A DNA stretch of 60,786 bases from Aequorivita viscosa. Lineage in GTDB: Bacteria > Bacteroidota > Bacteroidia > Flavobacteriales > Flavobacteriaceae. Under the pieces are notes generated by a model, which worked only from the letters and a program-made list of their open reading frames with translations, made no database searches and was not told the DNA's origin. Positions 8,921 through 16,655 of the stretch are shown one piece after another (position 1 is the stretch's first letter; the number at the start of each line of letters is the position of its first letter). The stretch spans positions 1-60,786 of the forward strand of contig NZ_FNNS01000023.1 of the NCBI RefSeq assembly GCF_900106795.1. Reading direction: 5' to 3'. A program made the position numbers and the translations under genes.

Positions 8921-10144
8921 ATGGCTTTTGTAGGTTTGCAAACTTTTAAAAATGCAATGCAAAACAATAAACGAACTCTTGTAATCCTCATCCTGGGCCT
9001 GCTTTCTGCGCTTGGACCATTTTCTATAGATTTATACTTGCCAGGATTCCCAGAGATAGCACGCGATTTAAATTCTACTACTGGCCGGGTGGCACTTTCC
9101 TTATCGAGTTATTTTATAGGTGTGAGCATTGGACAAATGATTTATGGCCCTCTACTAGACCGATTTGGTAGACGGATTCCGCTATTGATTGGCCTGTTTA
9201 TTTATTTATTTGCTTCTGTGTATATTGTATATGTTACGTCTGTAGATTCCCTGATCCTCGTCCGATTTGTACAAGCACTAGGAGGATGCGCCGGAATGGT
9301 GGCTGCCCGAGCTTTGGTTCGCGATCTTTTTCCTGTAACTGAAACAGCAAAAGTATTCAGTCTGCTGATGCTGGTAATTGCTGTTTCGCCAATTGTTGCC
9401 CCTACCCTAGGCGGATTTGCAACGGCGCATTGGGGCTGGCATTCTATTTTTATAATTTTAGCCGTGTTGGCGGCAATCAATATTCTTCTGGTCTATTTCT
9501 GGCTTCCCCTAGGGGCACAACCAGATACCACAATGTCTTTAAAACCAAGGCCGATCATTACCAAGTTTTGGACTGTGTTTAAAACACCCCAATTCTACAC
9601 ATACACTCTCACGGGATCGTTTGCTGCCAGTGGACTATATGCCTATATCGCCGGATCGCCACATGTGTTTATGGAACTTTATGGGGTTTCTGAAAAACAA
9701 TATGGATGGATTTTTGGGATTATCGCCTTGGGATTGGTTATTGCTAGCCAAGTAAATACTGTTCTTCTCAAAAAATACACAAGCCAGAAAATTGTAAAAA
9801 CTACTCTTATCTGCCAAGTTTTCGCTGGTGCACTTTTGTTTTTTGGTACTATACTCAACCTTATTGAAATGTACTCGATGATCGTCCTAGTTTTTCTATT
9901 TCTCAGCACTCAAGGTTTCGCTTTTCCAAATACCTCAGCGCTGTCATTAGCACCTTTTGAAAAGAACGCAGGAACAGCTTCTGCACTTATGGGGGCGCTC
10001 CAACTTGGAATCGGGGCGATGATTACTGCTTTGGTTTCTATGCTGAGCAATGAAACGGCTCTCCCGATGACAGGGATTATGTTTTTATGTGCGCTCGCGG
10101 CTTTTGGTATGCTGTATTGGGGACAACGGAGGGTAAAGGAATGA
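8921..10144 (+). CDS. Bcr/CflA family MFS drug efflux transporter
   Basis: 407 residues with twelve hydrophobic segments. The N-terminal signature LGPFSIDLYLPGFPEIARDL is diagnostic of the Bcr/CflA branch of the major facilitator superfamily. The MFS loop 2-3 motif follows as GPLLDRFGRRIPL. Such carriers export bicyclomycin, sulfonamides or similar compounds, or amino acids and dipeptides, by proton antiport in the inner membrane. The start at 8921 gives a 12-residue leader before a second ATG at 8957 (MQNNKRT), which is an equally possible start. The gene stands alone inside the REP1 island, and a purine-rich tract begins at its stop codon. Substrate cannot be told from sequence. Confidence 0.88.
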   Translation: MAFVGLQTFKNAMQNNKRTLVILILGLLSALGPFSIDLYLPGFPEIARDLNSTTGRVALSLSSYFIGVSIGQMIYGPLLDRFGRRIPLLIGLFIYLFASVYIVYVTSVDSLILVRFVQALGGCAGMVAARALVRDLFPVTETAKVFSLLMLVIAVSPIVAPTLGGFATAHWGWHSIFIILAVLAAINILLVYFWLPLGAQPDTTMSLKPRPIITKFWTVFKTPQFYTYTLTGSFAASGLYAYIAGSPHVFMELYGVSEKQYGWIFGIIALGLVIASQVNTVLLKKYTSQKIVKTTLICQVFAGALLFFGTILNLIEMYSMIVLVFLFLSTQGFAFPNTSALSLAPFEKNAGTASALMGALQLGIGAMITALVSMLSNETALPMTGIMFLCALAAFGMLYWGQRRVKE

Positions 10145-10206
10145 GGAAAGGGAGGAAGAAATGGCGAAAAAGAGGAGAAAAAGAGGAGAAAGGGAGGAGA
10201 AAGGGA
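10141..10206 (+). repeat. Purine-rich (GA) imperfect repeat abutting a REP1 palindrome
   Basis: Almost uninterrupted purine sequence built of AGAGGAGAAA and AGGGAGGAGAA-like units runs from the transporter stop codon to the palindrome at 10207. It parallels the G-rich tracts before the palindromes at 8338 and 10759, although the unit differs. Confidence 0.8.
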
Positions 10207-10233
10207 GGACAGCTCGCGAGCTGTCCGTACGGG
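10207..10233 (+). repeat. REP1 palindrome with GTACGGG tail
   Basis: GGACAGCTCGCGAGCTGTCC at 10207-10226 is a perfect 20-base palindrome, followed by GTACGGG at 10227-10233. It lies 19 bases beyond the 3' end of RAYT-1. Confidence 0.9.
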
Positions 10234-10251
10234 ATTCGGCGGGGGAGGCAA

Positions 10252-10899
10252 TTATGATGTGGGGAAAAATTTGTCGGTTTGCCATTTTGATGGATTCTGA
10301 TCGATGTAATCTGAAATTATTTGATAACTCTTATCACTCCTTATAATATGATCGTGAAATGAGCGATGCCACGCAAAACTTGAAAACCCTGCTTCGTGTA
10401 TCATTTTTGATGATGTTGTTTTAAAAGCACCTACCAAACTGGATAAGGATTTTATTTTTATCGGCTTGTCAACAACTTTCGAACTGTCAATTTCTATTAT
10501 CGCATGTACGTGATTGGGCATAACCACATAATTATGCAACACTACATAACGGTATTGTTCTGCCAACCACAGCAATCTGTTTTTAACTATTTCGCCATAT
10601 TCATTTAACTCATTTATTTGATTTTGGATTTGTGTGGAGGAAGTAGGGCTTGGAAGATGGTGGTTTGAAGAGGAGCTGCTTGGGGAGGAGCTGCTTGGGG
10701 AGGAGCTGCTTGGGGAGGAGCTGCTTGGGGAGGAGCTGCTTGGGGAGGAGCTGCTTGGGGACAGGTCGCGACCTGTCCGTACGGAGGGAGTGATATTTCC
10801 TAGGCAGCAGAGCATTTTCTTCACGCAGATAGTGATGAAATATAGATCGTCTTGGGAGTAATCATATCCCTTTAATCTATTTCTCTTTCTGTTCTTCAT
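10252..10899 (-). CDS. REP-associated tyrosine transposase (RAYT-1), Y1/HUH family, with Ser/Pro-rich insert
   Basis: 215 residues from the ATG at 10897-10899. The start GYDYSQDDLYFITICVKK, the HUH metal-binding motif HVH (residues 130-132, in MPNHVHAII) and the late tyrosine Y198 in SDYIDQNPSKW are those of IS200/RAYT transposases. These enzymes nick and rejoin single-stranded REP palindromes. All catalytic parts appear present. Between GNIT (about residue 37) and NELNEYG (about 96), where I expect relatives to have only a short link, lies an insert. Its first part reads PSVRTGRDL and is encoded by a REP1 palindrome. Its second part is six copies of a five-residue PSSSS unit encoded by a 15-base tandem repeat. 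REP1 copies lie on both sides and inside the gene, which makes it the likely cognate enzyme. Activity with the insert is unknown. Confidence 0.85.
   Translation of the reverse strand: MKNRKRNRLKGYDYSQDDLYFITICVKKMLCCLGNITPSVRTGRDLSPSSSSPSSSSPSSSSPSSSSPSSSSPSSSSSNHHLPSPTSSTQIQNQINELNEYGEIVKNRLLWLAEQYRYVVLHNYVVMPNHVHAIIEIDSSKVVDKPIKIKSLSSLVGAFKTTSSKMIHEAGFSSFAWHRSFHDHIIRSDKSYQIISDYIDQNPSKWQTDKFFPTS
10671..10760 (+). repeat. 15-bp minisatellite, six copies, inside RAYT-1
   Basis: The unit AGGAGCTGCTTGGGG is repeated six times without a mismatch (10671, 10686, 10701, 10716, 10731, 10746). The period keeps the RAYT-1 frame and encodes PSSSS on the minus strand. The array runs directly into the REP1 palindrome at 10759. 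Perfect identity suggests recent expansion. Confidence 0.95.
10759..10784 (+). repeat. REP1 palindrome within the RAYT-1 reading frame
   Basis: GGACAGGTCGCGACCTGTCC at 10759-10778 is a perfect 20-base palindrome followed by GTACGG. It differs from the neighbouring copies by compensating changes in both arms (CAGGT/ACCTG instead of CAGCT/AGCTG). On the minus strand it is translated as part of SVRTGRDLSP. Confidence 0.93.
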
Positions 10900-10966
10900 G
10901 ATAATTCTTATTGGAATTTGTGCTGCTTCTTAGTATCGACAGCTTTCTCTAGTTTTCACTATTTTA

Positions 10967-11000
10967 GATTTATTCCCCTTATTTTTGACAGCTCTCGAGC
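10967..11000 (+). repeat. Truncated REP1 copy, direct repeat of 11031-11065
   Basis: GATTTATTCCCCTT followed by ATTTTTGACAGCTCTCGAGC. The left arm and centre of the palindrome are kept, the right arm is lost, and the sequence runs into AAGCTAGGACAG. The flank and half-palindrome are repeated 64 bases later. Confidence 0.7.
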
Positions 11001-11030
11001 AAGCTAGGACAGTTCTGCCTGTGCCTCGTG

Positions 11031-11077
11031 GATTTATGCCCCTTTATTTTGGACAGCTCTCGAGCTGTACGTACGGG
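11031..11077 (+). repeat. REP1 copy with upstream flank duplicated
   Basis: The flank GATTTATGCCCCTTTATTTT leads into GGACAGCTCTCGAGCTGTAC (11051-11070), one arm base changed from consensus, then GTACGGG. Together with 10967-11000 it forms a direct repeat. It lies 27 bases from the 3' end of the DUF1206 gene. Confidence 0.8.
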
Positions 11078-11103
11078 ATATAAATATATGAAATTTTGGT
11101 ATT

Positions 11104-11880
11104 TTAATCCTCCTCAAAAGACCGATACCGTGAAAGTAGGATAAAGAAAAGTCCGTAGGAAATAAACCCAATAGCCGTTAAAGCCATTAATATCCTTCCT
11201 GTTAGCGATTGATCTAAAAATGAAAAAGCATCGGCAATACCTTTAATTTCATGATTACCTGAATAAATACCTGCTCTTAAAAAAAAATAAGCGATTATAA
11301 ATACGATAAAAGCCCTGGAGTAAAAGCCAAACTTCCCTCCTAACCGAATTAAATGAGAGCCGCTACGCCCCTCTAGATTAAATTGATCCAACACTCCGCC
11401 TTTAAAAACACCAATTACTAGGATAACCGCTTGCGCCGCCAAAATAATACCTATTAAAATAAAAAGTATAGATACAGTTACAGGCCCCAAGAAATCTAAA
11501 TATTGCCCTTGAGAAGCTTCCCCAGAGGGACCAAAAAGATGATAAAAAGCTAAGAGCGCTAAAAAAGTATATACGAGTCCGGTGATAAAAACTCCAATTC
11601 GCATCATCACGTCCATGCTATCACCACCCATGTTTTCTGGGTTTTTTATGCTGCGAACAAACATCCAATATGAATAACACAGCAATCCTATTCCGAGGGC
11701 AATCAGTAGAAATTGACCGAACATCTGTTTTTTAACAAATAGTAACGCCTGACTGGTTCCAGAACTCTCTCCTCCCAAATTTAGTGCTGCTAATAAAGAA
11801 AGAACACCTACTATTACATAAACAAATCCTTTGGCTATAAAACCAATAATAGCGGTTCGTTGCATCGACTTTTTTACCAT
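11104..11880 (-). CDS. DUF1206 domain-containing membrane protein
   Basis: 258 residues with six predicted membrane segments arranged as three two-helix repeats. Each repeat starts with a pattern like RxGFxxxGxVYxxxGxLA (GFIAKGFVYVIVGVLSLLAA, then VFITGLVYTFLALLAFYHLF, then GFYSRAFIVFIIAYFFLRAG), the layout of DUF1206. The protein would sit in the inner membrane. The function of the family is not established. It is a single gene transcribed toward RAYT-1, with REP1 copies just after its stop. Length and repeat structure agree with the family. Confidence 0.82.
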   Translation of the reverse strand: MVKKSMQRTAIIGFIAKGFVYVIVGVLSLLAALNLGGESSGTSQALLFVKKQMFGQFLLIALGIGLLCYSYWMFVRSIKNPENMGGDSMDVMMRIGVFITGLVYTFLALLAFYHLFGPSGEASQGQYLDFLGPVTVSILFILIGIILAAQAVILVIGVFKGGVLDQFNLEGRSGSHLIRLGGKFGFYSRAFIVFIIAYFFLRAGIYSGNHEIKGIADAFSFLDQSLTGRILMALTAIGFISYGLFFILLSRYRSFEED

Positions 11881-11975
11881 TCCAAATCAAGGTTTTTATA
11901 AATTGTGAAAATACAATTTGTTTTGAAAAAAAGGGTGTGAAATTTGGTGGTTTGGGGTTAGTACGTATTAACAGT

Positions 11976-12003
11976 GGTTAGAGGTTAGAGGTTAGAGGTC
12001 AGG
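11976..12003 (+). repeat. 7-bp tandem repeat GGTTAGA
   Basis: GGTTAGA occurs three times, followed by the variant GGTCAGG, in the 249-base gap between the DUF1206 and DUF805 genes. Nothing else of note is visible in this AT-rich gap. Confidence 0.7.
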
Positions 12004-12129
12004 AAAATAAAAATAGTCGATACTAAATTTGAGATTTTGTTTTTTGTTGTTTTATTTGGGAGTTTGGAATTTGTTATTTGGAATTATTTTGGAGGATTGT
12101 TTTATATTGCACATTAGTTGTTTTAACAA

Positions 12130-12903
12130 ATGTTTAAAAATCCTTTTTCATTTCGGGGCAGAATTCGCAGGACGGAGTTTGGGGTTAGCTATGTGATAGT
12201 GCTGGTGAGCATTTTCAGCATGGTTTTTCTCGTGGATTGGCTAGAAATTACCGGGGTACACCTGTCTATCCACTTGGCTACTATTTATTGGTTCTCGTTT
12301 TCTCAAGGAGCTAAGCGCTGTCACGATATGGGAAAAAATGGTTTTTATCAACTTATACCCTTTTACATATTTGTAATGATTTTCTCAAAAGGGGAAAACC
12401 GACGAAACAAATATGGCCAAGATCCCATTTTGACCGAACTCCGTGATAAGGAATCCCCACCACCAGTTAAGTCACAAAAAATTATCCTTCCCCAAGGAAA
12501 ACAAATGCAGGCGCTGGGAAGTGAACTCTTAAGCGGCGTATTGTTGACCGTATTGGCAGTGGCGTTTGTGATTTATTTTTATGACAAAATAGGATGGCTG
12601 TATTTCATACTGCAGTCAATATTAATAATGGGAGGCTACTATTTAGTACTTATTTTCAGTTTCCGAACTATAGCGTTTTCGCAATTGACTAAGTTCTTTT
12701 TAATCCATCGTGCGCTATTCAGCTTGGGATTTTATCTGTTTCTTAGAAGTTTTGAAAGCTATAGCTATCAAGTTACCGATTTCAATTTTTCAACACTTGC
12801 AGGTGATATTAGTAATTTCATTGCCATATTCACCCTCACCTATTTGCCGTATCTAATTTTTAAACCCAAGCAAACACCAAGTCTTATCCCTCTTGAAGCC
12901 TAA
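12130..12903 (+). CDS. DUF805 domain-containing membrane protein
   Basis: 257 residues. The N-terminal 100 residues match DUF805 (FKNPFSFRGRIRRTEFGVSY, a membrane region, then GAKRCHDMGKNGFYQLIPFY and GENRRNKYGQDP). After a hydrophilic linker there are four more membrane segments (about 135-250) that are not part of DUF805. The molecular function of DUF805 is unknown; it is an inner-membrane protein. Its stop overlaps the start of the next gene by 11 bases, so the two are probably co-translated. Confidence 0.82.
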   Translation: MFKNPFSFRGRIRRTEFGVSYVIVLVSIFSMVFLVDWLEITGVHLSIHLATIYWFSFSQGAKRCHDMGKNGFYQLIPFYIFVMIFSKGENRRNKYGQDPILTELRDKESPPPVKSQKIILPQGKQMQALGSELLSGVLLTVLAVAFVIYFYDKIGWLYFILQSILIMGGYYLVLIFSFRTIAFSQLTKFFLIHRALFSLGFYLFLRSFESYSYQVTDFNFSTLAGDISNFIAIFTLTYLPYLIFKPKQTPSLIPLEA

Positions 12904-15532
12904 GTACCACATCCTCATTTCAATTATTGCCTTAGCTTGTTTGCTAGGCTTAGCCTATGCCAAAAAAGCAGAGGTCACTCGCAGTATTCGATGGAGCGAA
13001 CGGCTTTTAACTTGGGATGATTTCCCTATCGTAGAGAGTATTTCGGGAGATTATAACGCAATGGTGTATTCAGACATACAATTTGAAGGAAACAGGGAGG
13101 ATAATTCGCTTCGCATCTACGCTCAAATGCTGCCTCACCAATCTGGACGTGTACCCCTGCATGAAACGAAAAGCGAACAATTACTAATACACGAACAGAA
13201 TCATTTTAACATCACCGAATACCACGCCCGTCTGTTTCGAAAGGAAGCTATTGCAGTAGGAAAAGAGGAGTTAACGAATGACGATTTACAACGACTGGGG
13301 AAAAAATATTTAAAAAGGATTGCACTAATGCAAACTATGTATGATAAGGAATCGGACCATAACCTTAATATGCCCAAACAACGCTATTGGGAATTGTACA
13401 TTGCTGGATTACTTAGAGAAACCGCTTATTATTCTGAAGAAGACATTTATCAATACCAAGAATTTACAAAAGGAAACACTCATTGGTTCCGAAAAGTATA
13501 TGTAACCCTTCAAGGTGAACTCCTAACCTCCTATCCCGAAAACAACAAGAACAGCATATATGGCGAAGTATATAAAGTAAAAAAATCAAAAGACAGTATT
13601 GTAGTCAGCTTTTATAAGAATGGAAAGCCTACCACTGGAGGTTATTTTGAATCGCCAATATGTATAATGACATATCCAAGCGAAAAAGTCCTCGAACAAC
13701 ATTTCTTAGATGCAGACGGAGCTTACTATTTATCCAAAGCAACAGCTCCGATAATTCGCATCCAATGGGATTCGAACGGCAATATCACACATACTTATTT
13801 TAACGAAAAAAGAGGGCGAATTTCGCATAAAGGCGTATTCACCAAAAAAGGAAAATGGGACGCAAAACAACAAAGTTATTACTTCAGCTACTACAATGAT
13901 AGTGAAGAACAGATAACCTATGACAACGCTTTTTACGAATTGCGGGAAATAGGATATAATAAAGTTACAAAAAGAATATCGTATTTTGACAATGAAGGGA
14001 AACCTACATACGACAGCAATTTCATTTCTATATACGAATATGAAACCGATAATAATTTTACCATATCACGGGCCAAATATTATGACAAAGAAGGAAAACT
14101 CGCGGTATTTAAAGACGGCTATCATACCGTTTATGAATATAACGAAAGGGGGAAAATTGTAAGTGTGAGTTATCACGATAGACGGGGCGACAATATAGCA
14201 GATATTAACGGTATTCATAAATACACTTATGCGTATGATATATATGACAACGAAACAGACATGCGGAAATTTAATACCCGAAAGCTTGCTTCAAATGGCG
14301 AAGACGAGTATCACCACGCTGTAAACCTATACGATAGCTTGGGCAGAATTCGTTTTGCCGCCAAATATCATCCCGACTATATTTTAAAATTCAGCGAAGA
14401 AAAAGAAGGCGCATTGGTGTATGAATATTTAGGAGATTCAATCATAAAGATTAAAAACGAAGATGTATTTGGAATAGAAACCAATAATAATTCTGGGGTT
14501 TGCTTAACCAAGAAAAAACTCAATTCAAAAAAAGAAGTACTTACAACACAGTTTTATAATGCCGATGGTTATTGGGCAAAAACACCCGATTCGGTAGCTA
14601 CCTACGCGTATAAATACGATGAGCGCGGAAACCAAATTGAAATGACTGCTTTAGATTCCTTAGGAAAACCTCAAAACTGGACCGAGGATGTCGCAACAAC
14701 TAGATGGGAATACGACGAACGGAACAACAAAATAAAAACCACCTATTTTACAAGTGAAAACGAATTAGCCAATGCCACTCAAGGCACAACCTACAATATA
14801 TTTAAGTACGACAAAAATGACGTCATAATCGAGACATCCTACTATGACAAGGCTATGAAACCCACTCTTTTTGATGGGGCACATAAAAAAATATATTTGT
14901 TTAACCAATTTGGAAGGGATTCAATTATTAAAAAGTATGATACTGCAAACCGCTTGATAAAAGGCACTGGGAATACTAAATACCTATACACCTACCATGG
15001 ATTTGCGATATCCGAAGCTTATTTTGACGAAAACGATACACCTATATTAAACAGCGATGGTGTTCACAAAATAGTTTACAACTACGATAAAAACTGGAGG
15101 TATATTGGGGATAGCTTCAAAGGCAAATACGGAGAAAGTGTAAATGACAATCGAGGCATATCAAACATTGTCTTTACTCTAAATCCTTCTGGGTATTTGT
15201 GGATTCTTTCATACGGAGACAAAAATAAAAAAGAGGTTATAGGTCCTGAAGGATTTCACTCCATGTACAACCACTATAACGATATGGATGTGGTGCAACG
15301 AACTTCATTTTTTGGCGCAGATAAAAAATTAATTAACGATGAAGATGGAATTGCAGATTATGTTTACAGTATTAATAGCAGTGGTCAAACAACCCGTATC
15401 TCCTTTTACGACGCCGATTCCAATCTTACTGAAGATTCGGAAGGCGTGGCAGAATATTACTACGATTCTTCTTTGAACGGTTTATACTACTTGGATAAGA
15501 AATTAAATGCGCAAGGAGAAGAACTGCCTTAA
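12893..15532 (+). CDS. Exported HExxH protein (DUF922-like) with YD-type repeats
   Basis: 879 residues from a TTG at 12893, which overlaps the DUF805 gene; no ATG start lies before the conserved N-terminus. Residues 5-23 form a signal peptide or membrane anchor. Residues 30-190 resemble DUF922-type predicted secreted zinc peptidases, with HEQNH at 100-104 (an HExxH motif) in LLIHEQNHFNITEYHARLFR. From about 340 to the end the protein consists of roughly 40-residue repeats with the pattern Y-x-YDxxxNxxxxxYYDxxGxxx (for example YAYKYDERGNQIEMTALD and WEYDERNNKIKTTYF). These resemble YD/RHS or WG-like repeats but form no recognisable RHS core. It probably acts outside the inner membrane. The peptidase function is inferred from one motif only. 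Confidence 0.7.
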   Translation: MKPKYHILISIIALACLLGLAYAKKAEVTRSIRWSERLLTWDDFPIVESISGDYNAMVYSDIQFEGNREDNSLRIYAQMLPHQSGRVPLHETKSEQLLIHEQNHFNITEYHARLFRKEAIAVGKEELTNDDLQRLGKKYLKRIALMQTMYDKESDHNLNMPKQRYWELYIAGLLRETAYYSEEDIYQYQEFTKGNTHWFRKVYVTLQGELLTSYPENNKNSIYGEVYKVKKSKDSIVVSFYKNGKPTTGGYFESPICIMTYPSEKVLEQHFLDADGAYYLSKATAPIIRIQWDSNGNITHTYFNEKRGRISHKGVFTKKGKWDAKQQSYYFSYYNDSEEQITYDNAFYELREIGYNKVTKRISYFDNEGKPTYDSNFISIYEYETDNNFTISRAKYYDKEGKLAVFKDGYHTVYEYNERGKIVSVSYHDRRGDNIADINGIHKYTYAYDIYDNETDMRKFNTRKLASNGEDEYHHAVNLYDSLGRIRFAAKYHPDYILKFSEEKEGALVYEYLGDSIIKIKNEDVFGIETNNNSGVCLTKKKLNSKKEVLTTQFYNADGYWAKTPDSVATYAYKYDERGNQIEMTALDSLGKPQNWTEDVATTRWEYDERNNKIKTTYFTSENELANATQGTTYNIFKYDKNDVIIETSYYDKAMKPTLFDGAHKKIYLFNQFGRDSIIKKYDTANRLIKGTGNTKYLYTYHGFAISEAYFDENDTPILNSDGVHKIVYNYDKNWRYIGDSFKGKYGESVNDNRGISNIVFTLNPSGYLWILSYGDKNKKEVIGPEGFHSMYNHYNDMDVVQRTSFFGADKKLINDEDGIADYVYSINSSGQTTRISFYDADSNLTEDSEGVAEYYYDSSLNGLYYLDKKLNAQGEELP

Positions 15533-15662
15533 CCTATTTAATAACATATAATTTCTTCTATTTAGGTTAACTACAATTTTTGCAAAAACACAACAATTGT
15601 CTTGATTCCCTGATCCTTGATCCTCAGTTCGACAGCGGGTTATTTTAAATAGAATTTGAACC

Positions 15663-15702
15663 AAAAAAGAAAACCCCGTAAATCTAGGATTTACAGGGTT
15701 TC
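15663..15702 (-). terminator. Intrinsic terminator of tRNA-Phe
   Basis: The arms 15671-15684 and 15689-15702 pair over 14 bases with one mismatch (CCCCGTAAATC against GATTTACAGGG). Read on the minus strand the hairpin is followed by a T-rich run (TTTTCTTTTTT). It lies 5 bases after the tRNA 3' end. Confidence 0.8.
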
Positions 15703-15707
15703 TAAGG

Positions 15708-15780
15708 TGGTGCCTCCAAGAATCGAACTAGGGACACATGGATTTTCAGTCCATTGCTCTACCAACTGAGCTAAGGCACC
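15708..15780 (-). tRNA. tRNA-Phe (anticodon GAA)
   Basis: Read on the minus strand, GGTGCCT at the 5' end pairs with AGGCACC before discriminator A. The D-arm GCTCAGTTGGTAGAGC is present. The anticodon stem-loop ATGGA-CTGAAAA-TCCAT has GAA at 15745-15747, and the T-arm TTCGATT is standard. The body is 73 nt and CCA is not encoded (CCT follows). A promoter lies just upstream and a terminator just downstream, so it is a single-gene unit. Confidence 0.95.
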
Positions 15781-15794
15781 TTTTAATGAGACGG

Positions 15795-15825
15795 CAAATA
15801 TAAAGCATTTTTCGTTTTCACAAAA
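15795..15825 (-). promoter_or_regulatory. Flavobacterial promoter of tRNA-Phe
   Basis: On the minus strand TTTTG (15821-15825) and TATATTTG (15795-15802) are separated by 18 bases, a full match to the Bacteroidota -33/-7 consensus (TTTG, TAnnTTTG). It ends 15 bases before the tRNA 5' end. Confidence 0.7.
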
Positions 15826-15926
15826 CAAAATTCGAAAAATATCAATTATTTTTTTTAGTCAATTTAATAACATCTTAACAAAGAGTTAGATAACCAAACA
15901 GTAATTTTATCGGCTTAAATAAAAAA

Positions 15927-16655
15927 ATGAATCTCGTAATAGATGTAGGCAACACCTTTATCAAATTCGGTGTTTTTGACGTACAACAATTAAAACATAA
16001 GAAAAGCTGCGTAAAGAATGACTTTTTACTCGTTCTCGAGGAGGTATCTCAAAGTTTTCCCGATATAAAAAACACAATTATAGCTTCTGTAGGCAAGCTT
16101 GAGAAGGAACACTTAGCAAAACTAGAGCTGTTATACGATGTTTTGCAACTAGATCAACATACAAAAGTACCGTTTTTTAATAAATACAGCACACCCACAA
16201 CCTTGGGCGTTGATCGCATTGCCGTAATTAGCGCTGCCGCACAACAATTTACCAACAAGAACGTTTTGGTGATTGATGCTGGTACTTGCATTACTTACGA
16301 TTTTATAAATTCAAAAAACGAATATTTTGGAGGCGCCATTTCACCAGGGATAACACTTCGATATCAAGCACTTAATTCATTTACTGCCAAATTACCTTTA
16401 TTGGAAGCGCAACATCCACAAAATCTAATAGGCAACAGTACCGTAAGTTCTATTCATTCGGGAGTTGTAAATGGAATTTTATTTGAAATTGATGGCATTA
16501 TAGAAACCTATAAAAAGGAATTCACCGATTTAACAGTTATTTTAACAGGTGGTGATACACATTTTTTGCGTGATAGTATAAAAAATGACATCTTTGCCAA
16601 CTCAAATTTTCTATTGGAAGGTTTGAACCAAATATTGGAATATAACATACGTTGA
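15927..16655 (+). CDS. coaX: Type III pantothenate kinase
   Basis: 242 residues. It phosphorylates pantothenate with ATP, the first step of coenzyme A synthesis, in the cytoplasm. The ASKHA phosphate-binding motif is DVGNTFIKFG (residues 6-15). The second conserved motif is DAGTCITYDF, with GGAISPGI following, all typical of CoaX. Length fits the family (about 240-260). It starts a tight gene run: its stop codon overlaps the ATG of the next gene by one base (TGATG). Confidence 0.95.
   Translation: MNLVIDVGNTFIKFGVFDVQQLKHKKSCVKNDFLLVLEEVSQSFPDIKNTIIASVGKLEKEHLAKLELLYDVLQLDQHTKVPFFNKYSTPTTLGVDRIAVISAAAQQFTNKNVLVIDAGTCITYDFINSKNEYFGGAISPGITLRYQALNSFTAKLPLLEAQHPQNLIGNSTVSSIHSGVVNGILFEIDGIIETYKKEFTDLTVILTGGDTHFLRDSIKNDIFANSNFLLEGLNQILEYNIR

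Noticed and set aside
10671-10760. Possible CRISPR array
   Set aside because: The six 15-base units are contiguous with no spacers, lie in a coding frame and are not near cas genes.
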